DNA of 64,000 bases from NCBI RefSeq assembly GCF_021650975.2, contig NZ_CP091285.1, positions 1,178,001-1,242,000 of the forward strand, read 5' to 3'. The notes beneath the pieces are model-generated. The model was not told where the DNA came from and made no database searches. It saw only the letters and a program-made list of their open reading frames with translations. This DNA is from Flavobacterium jumunjinense. Its GTDB lineage: Bacteria; Bacteroidota; Bacteroidia; Flavobacteriales; Flavobacteriaceae. Positions 1 to 8,761 of this stretch are shown one piece after another (position 1 is the first letter of the stretch; each line of letters begins with the position of its first letter). The position numbers were made by a program, and so were the translations under genes.

Positions 1-315
1 CGTATCTTCTGTTCCATAAAACTGAGCAACTTTGTGCTCTAATTCCTTATGTATATCTTGCGTTCCACAAATAAATCGAACAGAAGACATTCCGAAACCA
101 TGAGAATCCAATGCATCTTTAGCTGCTTGAACAACTTCTGGATGCGAAGACAAACCTAGATAATTATTTGCACAAAAATTTAATACCGTTTCTCCTGTTG
201 AAATCTTTATTTCTGCCCCTTGAGGCGAAGTGATAATTCTTTCTTTCTTAAACAATCCATTTTCCTGAATAGTGTTTAATTCATCTTGTAAGTGTTGTTT
301 TACTTTACCGTACAT
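1..315 (-). CDS. kbl: Glycine C-acetyltransferase (2-amino-3-ketobutyrate CoA ligase), 3' part cut by window edge
   Basis: Translation of the minus strand from the ATG at 313-315 gives MYGKVKQHLQDELNTIQ, then an ITSPQGAEIKI segment and the block LNFCANNYLGLSSHPEV, which is the N-terminus typical of Kbl, a PLP-dependent alpha-oxoamine synthase. The enzyme joins glycine and acetyl-CoA (or runs in reverse) in threonine breakdown, in the cytoplasm. About 105 N-terminal residues are present; the PLP lysine lies outside the window. The gene starts 28 bases downstream of the helicase stop on the same strand, so the two may be co-transcribed. Confidence 0.9.
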   Translation of the reverse strand, partial: MYGKVKQHLQDELNTIQENGLFKKERIITSPQGAEIKISTGETVLNFCANNYLGLSSHPEVVQAAKDALDSHGFGMSSVRFICGTQDIHKELEHKVAQFYGTEDT

Positions 316-343
316 TTTAAATATTTATAAGGTTTTATAGTAC

Positions 344-3300
344 CTACAAAAGTACTATTTCTATTTTCTCCCCAACATAAACTAGTGCTTTTTTTACAAC
401 CTTGATCCCCATTTCCTCTATTAATGCAGCATAACCATTTAACTGATCTGTATATTTAATGTCAGATTCTCCTGTTTTATAATCTAACAAGAAGGCCTCT
501 TTACCTTTTACCACTACTTTATCTGGTTTTGTATTCCCAAAGTCTTTTTTAATAATTGTTTGCTCGTTATACACCACGCCTTCTCCATCAAAAAAATCAT
601 TTAATTCAACATGATTAACAATTTCACAAAGAATTTTCTTTATACTCTCTTTTTGCGCTACAGTTATTAAACCATTTTCTAACGCAATATTTATAGCCAA
701 GTCCACATCATCTCGATTAACAACAAAAGCTAAAATTTCATGTAATAAATTACCAAATTCAATTGCTTTTTGCTGCTCTGTATCCCACATTAACGCTTCT
801 CTTTGGGCGATTTTTATTTTTTTAGCTTCTAATTTTCTTGAAACGAGTTTAATAAATTTTTGCTCATTATTAAAATGTTTTTTTATTGATTTTCGACTAA
901 AATCACCAAACTCATATTCTAATTCAGCTTCATTATATTTACCTAAATTCTGAAGAAACTCAATAAAATATGAAGACAAATTATTAGGAAGCCCTGTTTT
1001 ATTAACCAAATGATTCGATATAACATACAACTGTTCTTCTGCCCTAGTTAGCGCAACATAAAGTACATTTACAATATCTAATATTTCTTCTTGTGTTTTT
1101 TCTTCGTAAATCTTTTTAGCATTTTCGCCATAAGTCACAACATCTTTTTTCTGATTGACTAGAGCTTTCGGAAAATCTATTTGTTCTTTATCATCAAAAT
1201 CTATCCATAACTTATTTCTACTATTTCCTGAGAAATTCTCCTCAGCAAATGGATAAATCACTACCGAAAACTCTAAACCTTTAGACTTATGAATTGTCAT
1301 TATTCGAACAGCATTATTTCCTTCTGGCGATGGAATACTCTTTTTATAACCTGTTTTATCCCAATAATCTAAAAAATCAGAAATACCCGACTGTGTTTTA
1401 TTATCCCTTTCCAATACCAGATCAAGAAAATATTGTACATAGGATGTATTAATTTTTTCTTTTATAAATGTAGCTACTATAATTTCAACAGCTTCATATA
1501 ATGATTTCTTTCTGCAATTTTTGAAAGATATTTCTAAACCAACACCATTTAGGTGCTTTTCTAAATCTACTTCCGACAAATCTTTAGTCAAAAGAATAAA
1601 GTCATGCACTGCAAATTCCTCTTGATTATATTTCCCAATGAAATACAACACTTTCACCTTAGATTCTTGATCCTTGCTATTTTTCAAAAAACGCAAAACA
1701 TCAATAATCAGCTTTACTTCTGTTGCGTTTTGTATTAGCAATGTTTCCGAAGATAGAATTGGAATATTACTTTCTGTTAAGTGATTTGCTAAATAAACTC
1801 CATCTAACTTCCTTCTTGTAAGCAATACAATATCTCTATATTCAAATCCTTTTTCAAGTACTTTGTCAATAGTTTCTAATGTTTTATCTAGATAGAGCTT
1901 TGTTTTCAAAGAATATTCTTTATCATCCTCTTCAAAAGAAAAATCTTCTTCTTCTGTATTTATAAAGGAAATATTAACATAACCACCTTCTTTATTATTT
2001 GTTTTTTGAAAACTATTCTCCAAATACAACTCTTTATAATCTTCATTATCGAATTTACTTGACAAAAAAGAAAAGAAATCATTATTGAATTTTATTACTT
2101 CTGCGTAACTTCTATAGTTAGTATCAAGCCTAATTGTCTGCTTATCTTTATTCGAAAACGGATTAACACCTTCCTTCCCTAATGCTATAAACTGCTCTGC
2201 CTTTCCACCTCTCCATCTGTAAATCGACTGTTTCGGATCTCCAACAAGCATTAAACTTCCTCTTATACCATTATCCTCACTAGAAAGTGCATTATCAATT
2301 AGCGGAACTAAATTTTGCCATTGCATGATTGAAGTATCTTGGAATTCATCGATAAAAAAATGACGGTACTTTTCTCCTAAGCGTTCATAAATAAATGGAG
2401 CTGGTTGGTTTTGAATTTCATTAAAAATAATCTTATTGAAATCTGAAATCGACAAGATGTTTTGCTCTTGCTGAATTTTTTTAAATTCTTGATTTATTGT
2501 ATTTAAAAGCGAAAGTGGATTTATATTTTGCAAAAAAGCTTCATAAAATGACATTTTAGCAATATTATAATAGGCATGATTTAGAAGAACCAGTAAATCA
2601 CCAGAAACACTTTCTATCACGGCTTTATCTTTAGCTGTTTTATTTATAGCAATATCCTCAAAAGACAAATACTTATAATTATCTTTTACTGATAGCGTAT
2701 TTGATTCTATTTTCTCAATATGATTTGGAAAAGTTTTTCTCGAAAAAGAAGCTAGATCAATATTTGAATCAGAAATCAAAAGCAAACATTTTGAAGCAAC
2801 AACTTTATTTTCTTCTTCAAACTCTTTTATTTTCTTCTTTAAAACCTCTTTTATAACTGAGAAGTCTTCAAATGATTTTGTCTCAAACTCATTTATCTCA
2901 TTAACATCGTTTTCATTTACTAGGAGTTTAGAAACTTCAACTAGTTCGCGAGAAATATCCCAGTTTTTATCTTCATCCGTTTTATCCCGCGTGAAATCAA
3001 TTAGCAATTGTGTTAAAAACTTATCTTCTCCCACTTTAGAGATAACTAAATCAACTGCTTCTTGAAGAATAGAGTCCGTATCTAAACTTACTTCAAAATT
3101 TGGCGGCAAATTAAGATCTTGAGCAAAAGACCGGATCACTTTATGCGTAAATTTATCTATTGTAGATATTCCAAATGCAGCATAATTATGAATTATATTT
3201 TTAATTATTGCTTTAGATTTATCTTTAAGGGTTGTAATACTTAAACCCGTTTCTCTACTAATTGCTTTTAGAACCTCTAAAGCTTTGTCTGAAGAATCAT

Positions 3301-3502
3301 TTTTTGAAAATTCATATAAGCTATCTACAATTCTAGATTTCATTTCTTCAACTGCTTTATTTGTAAAAGTGATAGCCAAAATACGTTTATAAGCATCGTC
3401 TGAACTTGCCAAAAACAATATTTTTAAATATTCTTTAGTCAAGGTATATGTTTTTCCAGATCCTGCAGAGGCATCATACAGAGTAAAAGCAGCTTTTTCC
3501 AA
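344..3502 (-). CDS. UvrD/RecB-like DNA helicase with C-terminal PD-(D/E)XK nuclease (AddA-like)
   Basis: A 1052-residue SF1A helicase. Walker A is ASAGSGKT (residues 11-18); downstream come motif II DEFQDT, motif III GDPKQSIYRWRGG, DTNYRS, motif V TIHKSKGLEF and motif VI LYVALTRAEEQ. The C-terminus has FGNLLHEIL and a DYKTGE block, the signature of a RecB/AddA-type nuclease. The likely role is double-strand-break end processing with an AddB-like partner, which is not in the window. The start is TTG, because no in-frame ATG precedes the Walker A motif. The gene is divergent from sod across about 100 bases. Confidence 0.9.
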   Translation of the reverse strand: MEKAAFTLYDASAGSGKTYTLTKEYLKILFLASSDDAYKRILAITFTNKAVEEMKSRIVDSLYEFSKNDSSDKALEVLKAISRETGLSITTLKDKSKAIIKNIIHNYAAFGISTIDKFTHKVIRSFAQDLNLPPNFEVSLDTDSILQEAVDLVISKVGEDKFLTQLLIDFTRDKTDEDKNWDISRELVEVSKLLVNENDVNEINEFETKSFEDFSVIKEVLKKKIKEFEEENKVVASKCLLLISDSNIDLASFSRKTFPNHIEKIESNTLSVKDNYKYLSFEDIAINKTAKDKAVIESVSGDLLVLLNHAYYNIAKMSFYEAFLQNINPLSLLNTINQEFKKIQQEQNILSISDFNKIIFNEIQNQPAPFIYERLGEKYRHFFIDEFQDTSIMQWQNLVPLIDNALSSEDNGIRGSLMLVGDPKQSIYRWRGGKAEQFIALGKEGVNPFSNKDKQTIRLDTNYRSYAEVIKFNNDFFSFLSSKFDNEDYKELYLENSFQKTNNKEGGYVNISFINTEEEDFSFEEDDKEYSLKTKLYLDKTLETIDKVLEKGFEYRDIVLLTRRKLDGVYLANHLTESNIPILSSETLLIQNATEVKLIIDVLRFLKNSKDQESKVKVLYFIGKYNQEEFAVHDFILLTKDLSEVDLEKHLNGVGLEISFKNCRKKSLYEAVEIIVATFIKEKINTSYVQYFLDLVLERDNKTQSGISDFLDYWDKTGYKKSIPSPEGNNAVRIMTIHKSKGLEFSVVIYPFAEENFSGNSRNKLWIDFDDKEQIDFPKALVNQKKDVVTYGENAKKIYEEKTQEEILDIVNVLYVALTRAEEQLYVISNHLVNKTGLPNNLSSYFIEFLQNLGKYNEAELEYEFGDFSRKSIKKHFNNEQKFIKLVSRKLEAKKIKIAQREALMWDTEQQKAIEFGNLLHEILAFVVNRDDVDLAINIALENGLITVAQKESIKKILCEIVNHVELNDFFDGEGVVYNEQTIIKKDFGNTKPDKVVVKGKEAFLLDYKTGESDIKYTDQLNGYAALIEEMGIKVVKKALVYVGEKIEIVLL

Positions 3503-3567
3503 ATGTTTATTTATCTTAATTATCGCTCTATAAGAACAATCTATTTTTTAATCCAAAGTTAAATGTA

Positions 3568-3575
3568 TAAATTTG
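3568..3575 (+). promoter_or_regulatory. Candidate -7 box for sod (TAAATTTG)
   Basis: TAAATTTG fits the flavobacterial -7 consensus TANNTTTG and lies 33 bases before the chosen ATG. No clear -33 TTG at ideal spacing was found, so this is a pattern match only. Confidence 0.4.
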
Positions 3576-3608
3576 GATTCGCTAATACTAATAATAAAAA
3601 ATAATATT

Positions 3609-4217
3609 ATGGCTTTTGAATTACCAAAATTACCTTATGCATACGATGCATTGGAACCACATATTGATGCTAGAACAATGGAAATACACCATTCTAAACA
3701 TCATAACGGCTACACAACAAACTTAAACAATGCTGTTGCTGGAACTGATTTAGAAGGAAAAACTATTGAAAACATCTTAATCAATTTAGATCTTAACAAC
3801 GGAGCTGTTAGAAACAACGGTGGTGGATATTACAATCACAATCTTTTTTGGACAGTTATGTCACCTAACGGTGGTGGAAAACCTACTGGAGAACTTGCTA
3901 CTGCAATAGATGCCGCTTTTGGTTCTTTTGATGCTTTTAAAGCAGAATTTTCTAAAGCTGCTGCAACTCGTTTTGGTTCTGGTTGGGCTTGGTTATGTGT
4001 TCACAAAGGTGGAAAACTAGAAGTATGTAGCTCTGCAAATCAAGATAATCCACTTATGCCAGGAATTGGTTGTAGCGGAACTCCTATCTTAGGATTAGAT
4101 GTTTGGGAACATGCATATTACTTAAACTACCAAAACAGAAGACCAGATTATGTTGATGCATTTTTCAATGTAATTAACTGGACAGAAGTTACAAGAAGAT
4201 TTACATCAGAAAAGTAA
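3609..4217 (+). CDS. Superoxide dismutase, Mn-type by residues
   Basis: Converts superoxide to oxygen and hydrogen peroxide. From the ATG at 3609 the product has 202 residues and starts [20 protein letters not shown], as the family does; a longer reading begins at a TTG at 3573 that overlaps the probable -7 box. The metal ligands are visible: His27 in EIHHSKHH, His in YYNHNLFW, and Asp and His in DVWEHAYY. The glutamine in SSANQDNPL, with Gly before YYNH, is the pattern of Mn-preferring enzymes, though cambialistic members exist. Probably monocistronic, with a strong hairpin terminator directly after it. Confidence 0.94.
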   Translation: MAFELPKLPYAYDALEPHIDARTMEIHHSKHHNGYTTNLNNAVAGTDLEGKTIENILINLDLNNGAVRNNGGGYYNHNLFWTVMSPNGGGKPTGELATAIDAAFGSFDAFKAEFSKAAATRFGSGWAWLCVHKGGKLEVCSSANQDNPLMPGIGCSGTPILGLDVWEHAYYLNYQNRRPDYVDAFFNVINWTEVTRRFTSEK

Positions 4218-4235
4218 TCTTTACTTAACATAATA

Positions 4236-4273
4236 AAAAAAGAGCGCATTCTTCACAGAATACGCTCTTTTTT
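4236..4273. terminator. Rho-independent terminator after sod, bidirectional
   Basis: An A-tract, a GAGCG(C)ATTC arm, a short TTCACA loop, GAAT(A)CGCTC and a T-tract form a stable hairpin. It follows the sod stop by about 20 bases and could also stop transcripts entering from the minus strand. Confidence 0.85.
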
Positions 4274-4285
4274 ATACTTTTAAAA

Positions 4286-4380
4286 TAAAAAAAAGGTGAA
4301 ATCTCTTCCACCTTTTTGCCCCAAATCTACCATAAAACTTAACCTACTAATTTTCTGGTAGCGCTAAAGTAGTACAGATT
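4286..4380 (-). ncRNA. Candidate structured small RNA, copy 1 of a tandem pair
   Basis: Read on the minus strand, this segment begins near AAATCTGT, contains nested arms CTACT/AGTAG and an outer arm pairing AAATCTGT with GTAGATTT (two G-U wobbles), and ends in a hairpin (GGTGGAA/TTTCACC) followed by a U-tract. A second copy lies 191 bases away with nearly identical sequence in the core. Pair-preserving differences between the copies argue for an RNA structure. I do not know the family. It sits in the 415-base gap between sod and the purF-like gene. Confidence 0.55.
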
Positions 4381-4475
4381 TTATATGTAAACATAAAAAA
4401 ATTGTTGAACAACAAAAAAAAACGATGAATTGCTATTTCAGAGCATCTTTGCTCATTTTACGAAAGTATATAAAA

Positions 4476-4572
4476 TAAAAAAGGTGAAATTTTACTTTCA
4501 CCCTTTTTGCCCCAAATCTACCATAAAACTTAACCTACTAATTTTCTGGTAGTACTAAAGTAGTGTAGATTT
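4476..4572 (-). ncRNA. Candidate structured small RNA, copy 2 of a tandem pair
   Basis: Second copy of the element at 4286-4380, read on the minus strand. The outer stem is the perfect 8-bp AAATCTAC/GTAGATTT, and the terminal hairpin is GGTGAAA/TTTCACC with one bulged G, then a U-tract. Similarity continues upstream of the predicted RNA (a TTCAACAATTTTTTTAT block and a T-run are shared), so promoter sequence may be duplicated too. It begins about 60 bases after the purF-like stop, so it could instead be a processed 3' end or tandem terminator of that gene. Confidence 0.55.
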
Positions 4573-4632
4573 TATTTGTGTAAATAAAAAAATTGTTGAA
4601 TGGTAAAAAAAAACGTTGAGCAGTTTAATTTA

Positions 4633-6531
4633 CTAATAGGCACGTGCATTTTTACCTTCATAAAAATTCATAAATGCTCTATTTACAACTCTATTTCCTC
4701 CTGCTGTTGGATAATCCCCAGTAAAATACCAATCTCCTAAATTCTTAGGACATGCTTTATGAAGATTTTCAACATTTTGGTAAATAATTTCAACTTCAGC
4801 CTTTGTATCTTCTGGTTTTAACATTTGTGAAATTTTCGCTGATATTTCTTCATCTGTAAATGGAGCATATATCTCATTCACATAATTAACTACATCTGCA
4901 TCTTTAAAACTTTCTTGTGCTTTTGATTTTAAATAAACTTCATCAACAATATGATACAAATCTCTTTCCTTAAGCAACTCTAAAGCCGCTTTAAAAGCAA
5001 CTAGTCCTTCCAGCTTAGCCATATCTATACCATAACAGTCTGGAAACCTAATTTGTGGCGCAGAGGAGACTACAACGATTTTCTTAGGATTTAATCTATC
5101 CATCATTTTGATAATACTTTGTTTTAGGGTTGTCCCTCTAACAATACTATCATCTATAATCACTAAATTATCTGTAGGCTTAACCACACCATAAGTAACA
5201 TCATACACATGAGCAACTAAGTCATCTCTACTGCTATCCTCTGTTATAAAAGTACGCAACTTAGCATCTTTTATAGCAACTTTTTCAGAACGCAATTTTA
5301 CAGAAAGTATTTCTTGTAATTTCTCTTCAGACAAGCCATCTTTACTTTCTAAAATAGATTGTATTTTTCTTTGATTCAAAAAATCATTTGCAGCTTCAAC
5401 CATTCCGTAGAATGATGTTTCTGCTGTATTAGGAATGAACGAAAAAACCGTATTATCAGTATCGTTATTAATTGATTTTAATACAGATGGAAAAACCAAC
5501 TTCCCTAATTCTTTTCTCTCTTTATATATTTCAGAATCACTTCCTCTTGAGAAATAGATTCTCTCGAATGAACAGGCTTTCTTTTCTAATGGCGTTCTAA
5601 TCTCATTTATAGAAACATCTCCATTTTTCTTAACAATTATAGCATTTCCTGGTTCTAATTCTTGCACAGCATCGAAAGGAACATTAAAAACCGTTTGAAT
5701 TACTGGTCTTTCAGAAGCCACAACAACGATTTCATCATCTTTATAATAAAATGCAGGCCTAATTCCTGCTGGATCACGCATAACAAACGAATCTCCATGC
5801 CCTAACAAACCTGCCATAGCATAACCACCATCCCAATTTCTAGAAGCTCTTTCTAAAATTCTTGGAATATTTAAACGTTCTGCAATAATTGAGGATGCAT
5901 CTTTCTTACTAAAACCTTCATTTTTACAATCCTGATACAATCCTGTTACTTCATCATCTAAGAAATGGCCAATTTTTTCCATTACTGTAACCGTATCTGC
6001 TAACTCTTTAGGATGTTGTCCTAAGTTAACCAAATCCTGAAACAATTCTTTAACATTTGTCATGTTAAAATTTCCTGCAACAATTAGATTTCTATGCATC
6101 CAATTATTTTGACGCAAGAATGGATGAACACTCTCAATACTATTTTTCCCAAAGGTTCCATAACGCACGTGCCCTAAAAACAATTCGCCTATGTAAGGAA
6201 TTTTTTCTTTTTGAAGTGCAACATTATTTAAGTATTCTGGATTCTCTTCAAGCTCTGTACTTATCCTCTCATTGATCTGCGAAAATATATCCTTTATTGG
6301 CTGAGAATCATTAGACCTCACTCTGCTTATATATCGTTCTCCAGGATTAACATCTAGTTTTATACTTGCCAAACCAGCACCATCTTGACCTCTATTATGT
6401 TGTTTCTCCATTAAGAGATACATTTTTTGAACTCCATAAAAAGAAGAGCCGTACTTCTCTTTATAATATTCTAACGGTTTTAAGAGTCTTAGGAAGGCAA
6501 TACCACATTCATGTTTAATAGCGTCGCTCAT
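4633..6531 (-). CDS. PurF-like class II glutamine amidotransferase / phosphoribosyltransferase
   Basis: A 632-residue protein, longer than classical PurF (about 500). The N-terminus has an internal nucleophile candidate in KHECGIAFLRLL (Cys9), so it would not be the terminal residue without processing. The glutaminase region shows NRGQDGAGLAS and GHVRYGTFG, and the phosphoribosyltransferase half shows a PRPP loop, VIIDDSIVRGTT. Classical PurF makes phosphoribosylamine from PRPP and glutamine; this Bacteroidota form may be a second paralogue rather than the purine enzyme. It is preceded by a PfkB-family kinase on the same strand 83 bases upstream, a pairing I recall from other flavobacteria. 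Confidence 0.82.
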   Translation of the reverse strand: MSDAIKHECGIAFLRLLKPLEYYKEKYGSSFYGVQKMYLLMEKQHNRGQDGAGLASIKLDVNPGERYISRVRSNDSQPIKDIFSQINERISTELEENPEYLNNVALQKEKIPYIGELFLGHVRYGTFGKNSIESVHPFLRQNNWMHRNLIVAGNFNMTNVKELFQDLVNLGQHPKELADTVTVMEKIGHFLDDEVTGLYQDCKNEGFSKKDASSIIAERLNIPRILERASRNWDGGYAMAGLLGHGDSFVMRDPAGIRPAFYYKDDEIVVVASERPVIQTVFNVPFDAVQELEPGNAIIVKKNGDVSINEIRTPLEKKACSFERIYFSRGSDSEIYKERKELGKLVFPSVLKSINNDTDNTVFSFIPNTAETSFYGMVEAANDFLNQRKIQSILESKDGLSEEKLQEILSVKLRSEKVAIKDAKLRTFITEDSSRDDLVAHVYDVTYGVVKPTDNLVIIDDSIVRGTTLKQSIIKMMDRLNPKKIVVVSSAPQIRFPDCYGIDMAKLEGLVAFKAALELLKERDLYHIVDEVYLKSKAQESFKDADVVNYVNEIYAPFTDEEISAKISQMLKPEDTKAEVEIIYQNVENLHKACPKNLGDWYFTGDYPTAGGNRVVNRAFMNFYEGKNARAY

Positions 6532-6614
6532 AAAGTTGTTGTGTTGTTTTTGTTGTTATAGTTAAGTCAATGAAACTTATATTAAAAATGCCCCGAAAAT
6601 CGAGGCATAAATAT

Positions 6615-7541
6615 TTAATCCAATTCTATTTCGAACTGAGTCAATGCTTTAAATTGTTTCAAACGAGAAAGCACATCCTCTTTTTTTAGTTTTTCCATTC
6701 TTTCGGTTCCAAATTTCTCCACACAGAATGAAGCTAAATTAGAACCATAGATAATACCATTTTTCATATTATCAAAAGAAATATTTTCACTTTGAGCAAT
6801 ATACCCTGCAAAACCTCCAGCAAAAGTATCTCCAGCACCTGTTGGATCAAACACTTCTTCTAATGGTAATGCTGGCGCAAAGAACACTTCTTTACCTTGA
6901 AACAATAAAGCACCATGCTCTCCTTTTTTAATCACCACATACTTTGGTCCCATTGCATGAATCTTCTCTGCTGCTTTTACTAAAGAATATTCACCAGATA
7001 ACTGACGCGCTTCTTCATCATTAATTGTAATTACATCAACACGCTTAATCACATCCATTAATTCTGGCAATGCACAATCCATCCAAAAATTCATTGTATC
7101 TAAAACAATCAATTTTGGTTTTACTGCCATTTGATCTAAAACTCCAGACTGAACTAATGGGTGCAAGTTTCCTAATAAAACTACATCAGAATCTTTATAC
7201 GCATCAGGAACAACAGGTTTAAAATCAGCCAACACATTAAGCTCTGTAACCAATGTATCTCTAGAATTTAAATCATTGTGGTATTTTCCACTCCAAAAGA
7301 AAGTTTTTCCTCCTTTTACAATTTCAACCCCTTCAATGTTTACACCTTTATTCTCTAATAAATCTAAATATTCCTTAGGAAAATCTTCCCCTACAACAGA
7401 CACAATTGCTGCATCTACATTAAAAAATGAAGACGACAATCCGATATATGTTGCAGCTCCTCCTAAAATCTTATCCGTTTTCCCGAAAGGTGTTTCAATA
7501 GCGTCAAAAGCTACTGTACCAACTATTAGTAATTTATTCAT
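6615..7541 (-). CDS. PfkB-family (ribokinase-like) carbohydrate or nucleoside kinase
   Basis: 308 residues. The N-terminal PfkB signature GGAATYIGLSSSFF and the C-terminal DPTGAGDTFAGGFAGY anion hole and catalytic aspartate are intact, so it should be an active ATP-dependent kinase. The substrate cannot be read from sequence; sugar or nucleoside are both possible. It lies upstream of and probably co-transcribed with the PurF-like gene. The ATG is preceded by AAAAAGGA, one of the clearer ribosome-binding sites here. Confidence 0.85.
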   Translation of the reverse strand: MNKLLIVGTVAFDAIETPFGKTDKILGGAATYIGLSSSFFNVDAAIVSVVGEDFPKEYLDLLENKGVNIEGVEIVKGGKTFFWSGKYHNDLNSRDTLVTELNVLADFKPVVPDAYKDSDVVLLGNLHPLVQSGVLDQMAVKPKLIVLDTMNFWMDCALPELMDVIKRVDVITINDEEARQLSGEYSLVKAAEKIHAMGPKYVVIKKGEHGALLFQGKEVFFAPALPLEEVFDPTGAGDTFAGGFAGYIAQSENISFDNMKNGIIYGSNLASFCVEKFGTERMEKLKKEDVLSRLKQFKALTQFEIELD

Positions 7542-7564
7542 TATATCCTTTTTGAAATAAGGTG

Positions 7565-7572
7565 CAAAGATA
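7565..7572 (-). promoter_or_regulatory. Candidate -7 box (TATCTTTG) for kinase/purF-like operon
   Basis: Minus-strand TATCTTTG fits TANNTTTG and lies 24 bases before the kinase ATG. No convincing -33 TTG was found. Confidence 0.4.
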
Positions 7573-7635
7573 AAAATTTCCTTTAAAAGATTAAAGGTTT
7601 AATTTATAGATTTAGCCAATTAATTAAATTAGCTA

Positions 7636-8235
7636 TTATTTCGCAAATGCTCTTTTATTAAAAACAATTAAAATTCCTACACCTGTTGATATAGCCATAT
7701 CCGCAATATTAAAAATGGCATTAAAAAAAGAAAAGTCATTTCCACCCCAGAAAGGCAACCATTCCGGCAATTTACCTTCCCAAAAAGGAAAGTAAAGCAT
7801 ATCAACTACTTTCCCATGAAACCAAGTTCCATAAGGCTCATCAGAAAACATTGTTGCAATTTGACCATTACTCTCATTAAATATTACACCATAAAAAACT
7901 GAATCTATAATATTACCAATAGCACCCGCTAGTATTAAAGCAATAGCAGTAATTAAATAATTAGACTGTTCTTTTTTTATTGCGTCCCATAGCCACCAAG
8001 CTATCCCTGGCACAACAATAAGCCTAAACAACGTAAGCGCAAGTTTACCATACTCTCCAGGAATGACTGCGCCCCATGCCATACCTTCATTCTCAATAAA
8101 ATGAATTCGAAACCAATCTAAATCAAAAACCTTTATATAATCTCCAATATAAAAATGAGTTTTAATATAAATTTTAGAAATTTGATCTACTAATAATATT
8201 AGGGCTACTAAAAAATAGGCTTTCTTTAATGACAT
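7636..8235 (-). CDS. lspA: Lipoprotein signal peptidase II
   Basis: An integral membrane aspartic protease that removes the signal peptide from diacylated prolipoproteins. From the ATG at 8235 the product is 199 residues beginning MSLKKAYFLVALILLVDQISK. Four hydrophobic segments and both catalytic aspartates are visible, in GNIIDSVFYGVI and FNIADMAIS. A longer reading begins at 8289, but that ATG lies inside the terminator hairpin of the upstream gene, so the internal start is preferred. It probably has its own promoter downstream of that hairpin. Confidence 0.92.
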   Translation of the reverse strand: MSLKKAYFLVALILLVDQISKIYIKTHFYIGDYIKVFDLDWFRIHFIENEGMAWGAVIPGEYGKLALTLFRLIVVPGIAWWLWDAIKKEQSNYLITAIALILAGAIGNIIDSVFYGVIFNESNGQIATMFSDEPYGTWFHGKVVDMLYFPFWEGKLPEWLPFWGGNDFSFFNAIFNIADMAISTGVGILIVFNKRAFAK

Positions 8236-8275
8236 TCTTTTAAAAATTTGAACAAAAATAATGATTTTAATAAAC

Positions 8276-8304
8276 AAAAAACGCTCCATTAGGAGCGTTT
8301 TTTA
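8276..8304. terminator. Rho-independent terminator between dksA-like gene and lspA
   Basis: AAAAACGCTCC, loop ATTA, GGAGCGTTTTTT: a nearly perfect hairpin with T-tracts on both strands, 16 bases after the dksA-like stop. Confidence 0.9.
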
Positions 8305-8319
8305 AATTTTATATAAAGA

Positions 8320-8700
8320 TTAACGTTGTAAATTCTTTGCTTCTATACTCATTGTAGCATGTGGAACTACTTTTAAGCGTTCTTTACTAATAAGTTTACC
8401 CGTTACTTTACATATTCCATATGTTTTATTTTCAACACGGAATAGTGCATTTTTTAAATCTCTAATGAATTTTTCTTGACGAATAGCTAATTGAGAATTT
8501 GCCTCTTTAGACATAGTTTCGCTACCCTCTTCGAAAGCTTTAAATGTAGGTGATGTATCATCTGTACCATTATTTAAATCATTCATATAAGCACTTCTAA
8601 TTAAATCTAAATCAGCTTGTGCTTTTTCTATTTTCTTCAACAAAATCACTTTGAATTCTGCTAAGTCAGCGTCTGAGTACTTTAATGTATCCTCTACCAT
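8320..8700 (-). CDS. TraR/DksA-family transcription regulator without full zinc-finger cysteines
   Basis: 126 residues, short for DksA (151 in E. coli). An N-terminal helical hairpin is followed by the C-terminal block TYGICKVTGKLISKERL, which aligns with the DksA zinc finger (YGxCxxCGxxI) but keeps only one cysteine. Such proteins bind the RNA polymerase secondary channel and modulate initiation, often with ppGpp. The missing ligands suggest a zinc-independent fold, as in other Bacteroidota members. It is followed by a strong terminator and lies downstream of ileS on the same strand. Confidence 0.85.
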   Translation of the reverse strand: MVEDTLKYSDADLAEFKVILLKKIEKAQADLDLIRSAYMNDLNNGTDDTSPTFKAFEEGSETMSKEANSQLAIRQEKFIRDLKNALFRVENKTYGICKVTGKLISKERLKVVPHATMSIEAKNLQR

Positions 8701-8761
8701 AATTTCTAAAATATTAAGGTTATTAATCTAACATCTAAATAGAAAAAGCAACTAAACTATT

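Noticed and set aside
4286..4375. Shared ATG-led peptide MVDLGQKG in the tandem RNAs
   Set aside because: Only eight codons are shared and the copies diverge right after; more simply explained by RNA conservation.
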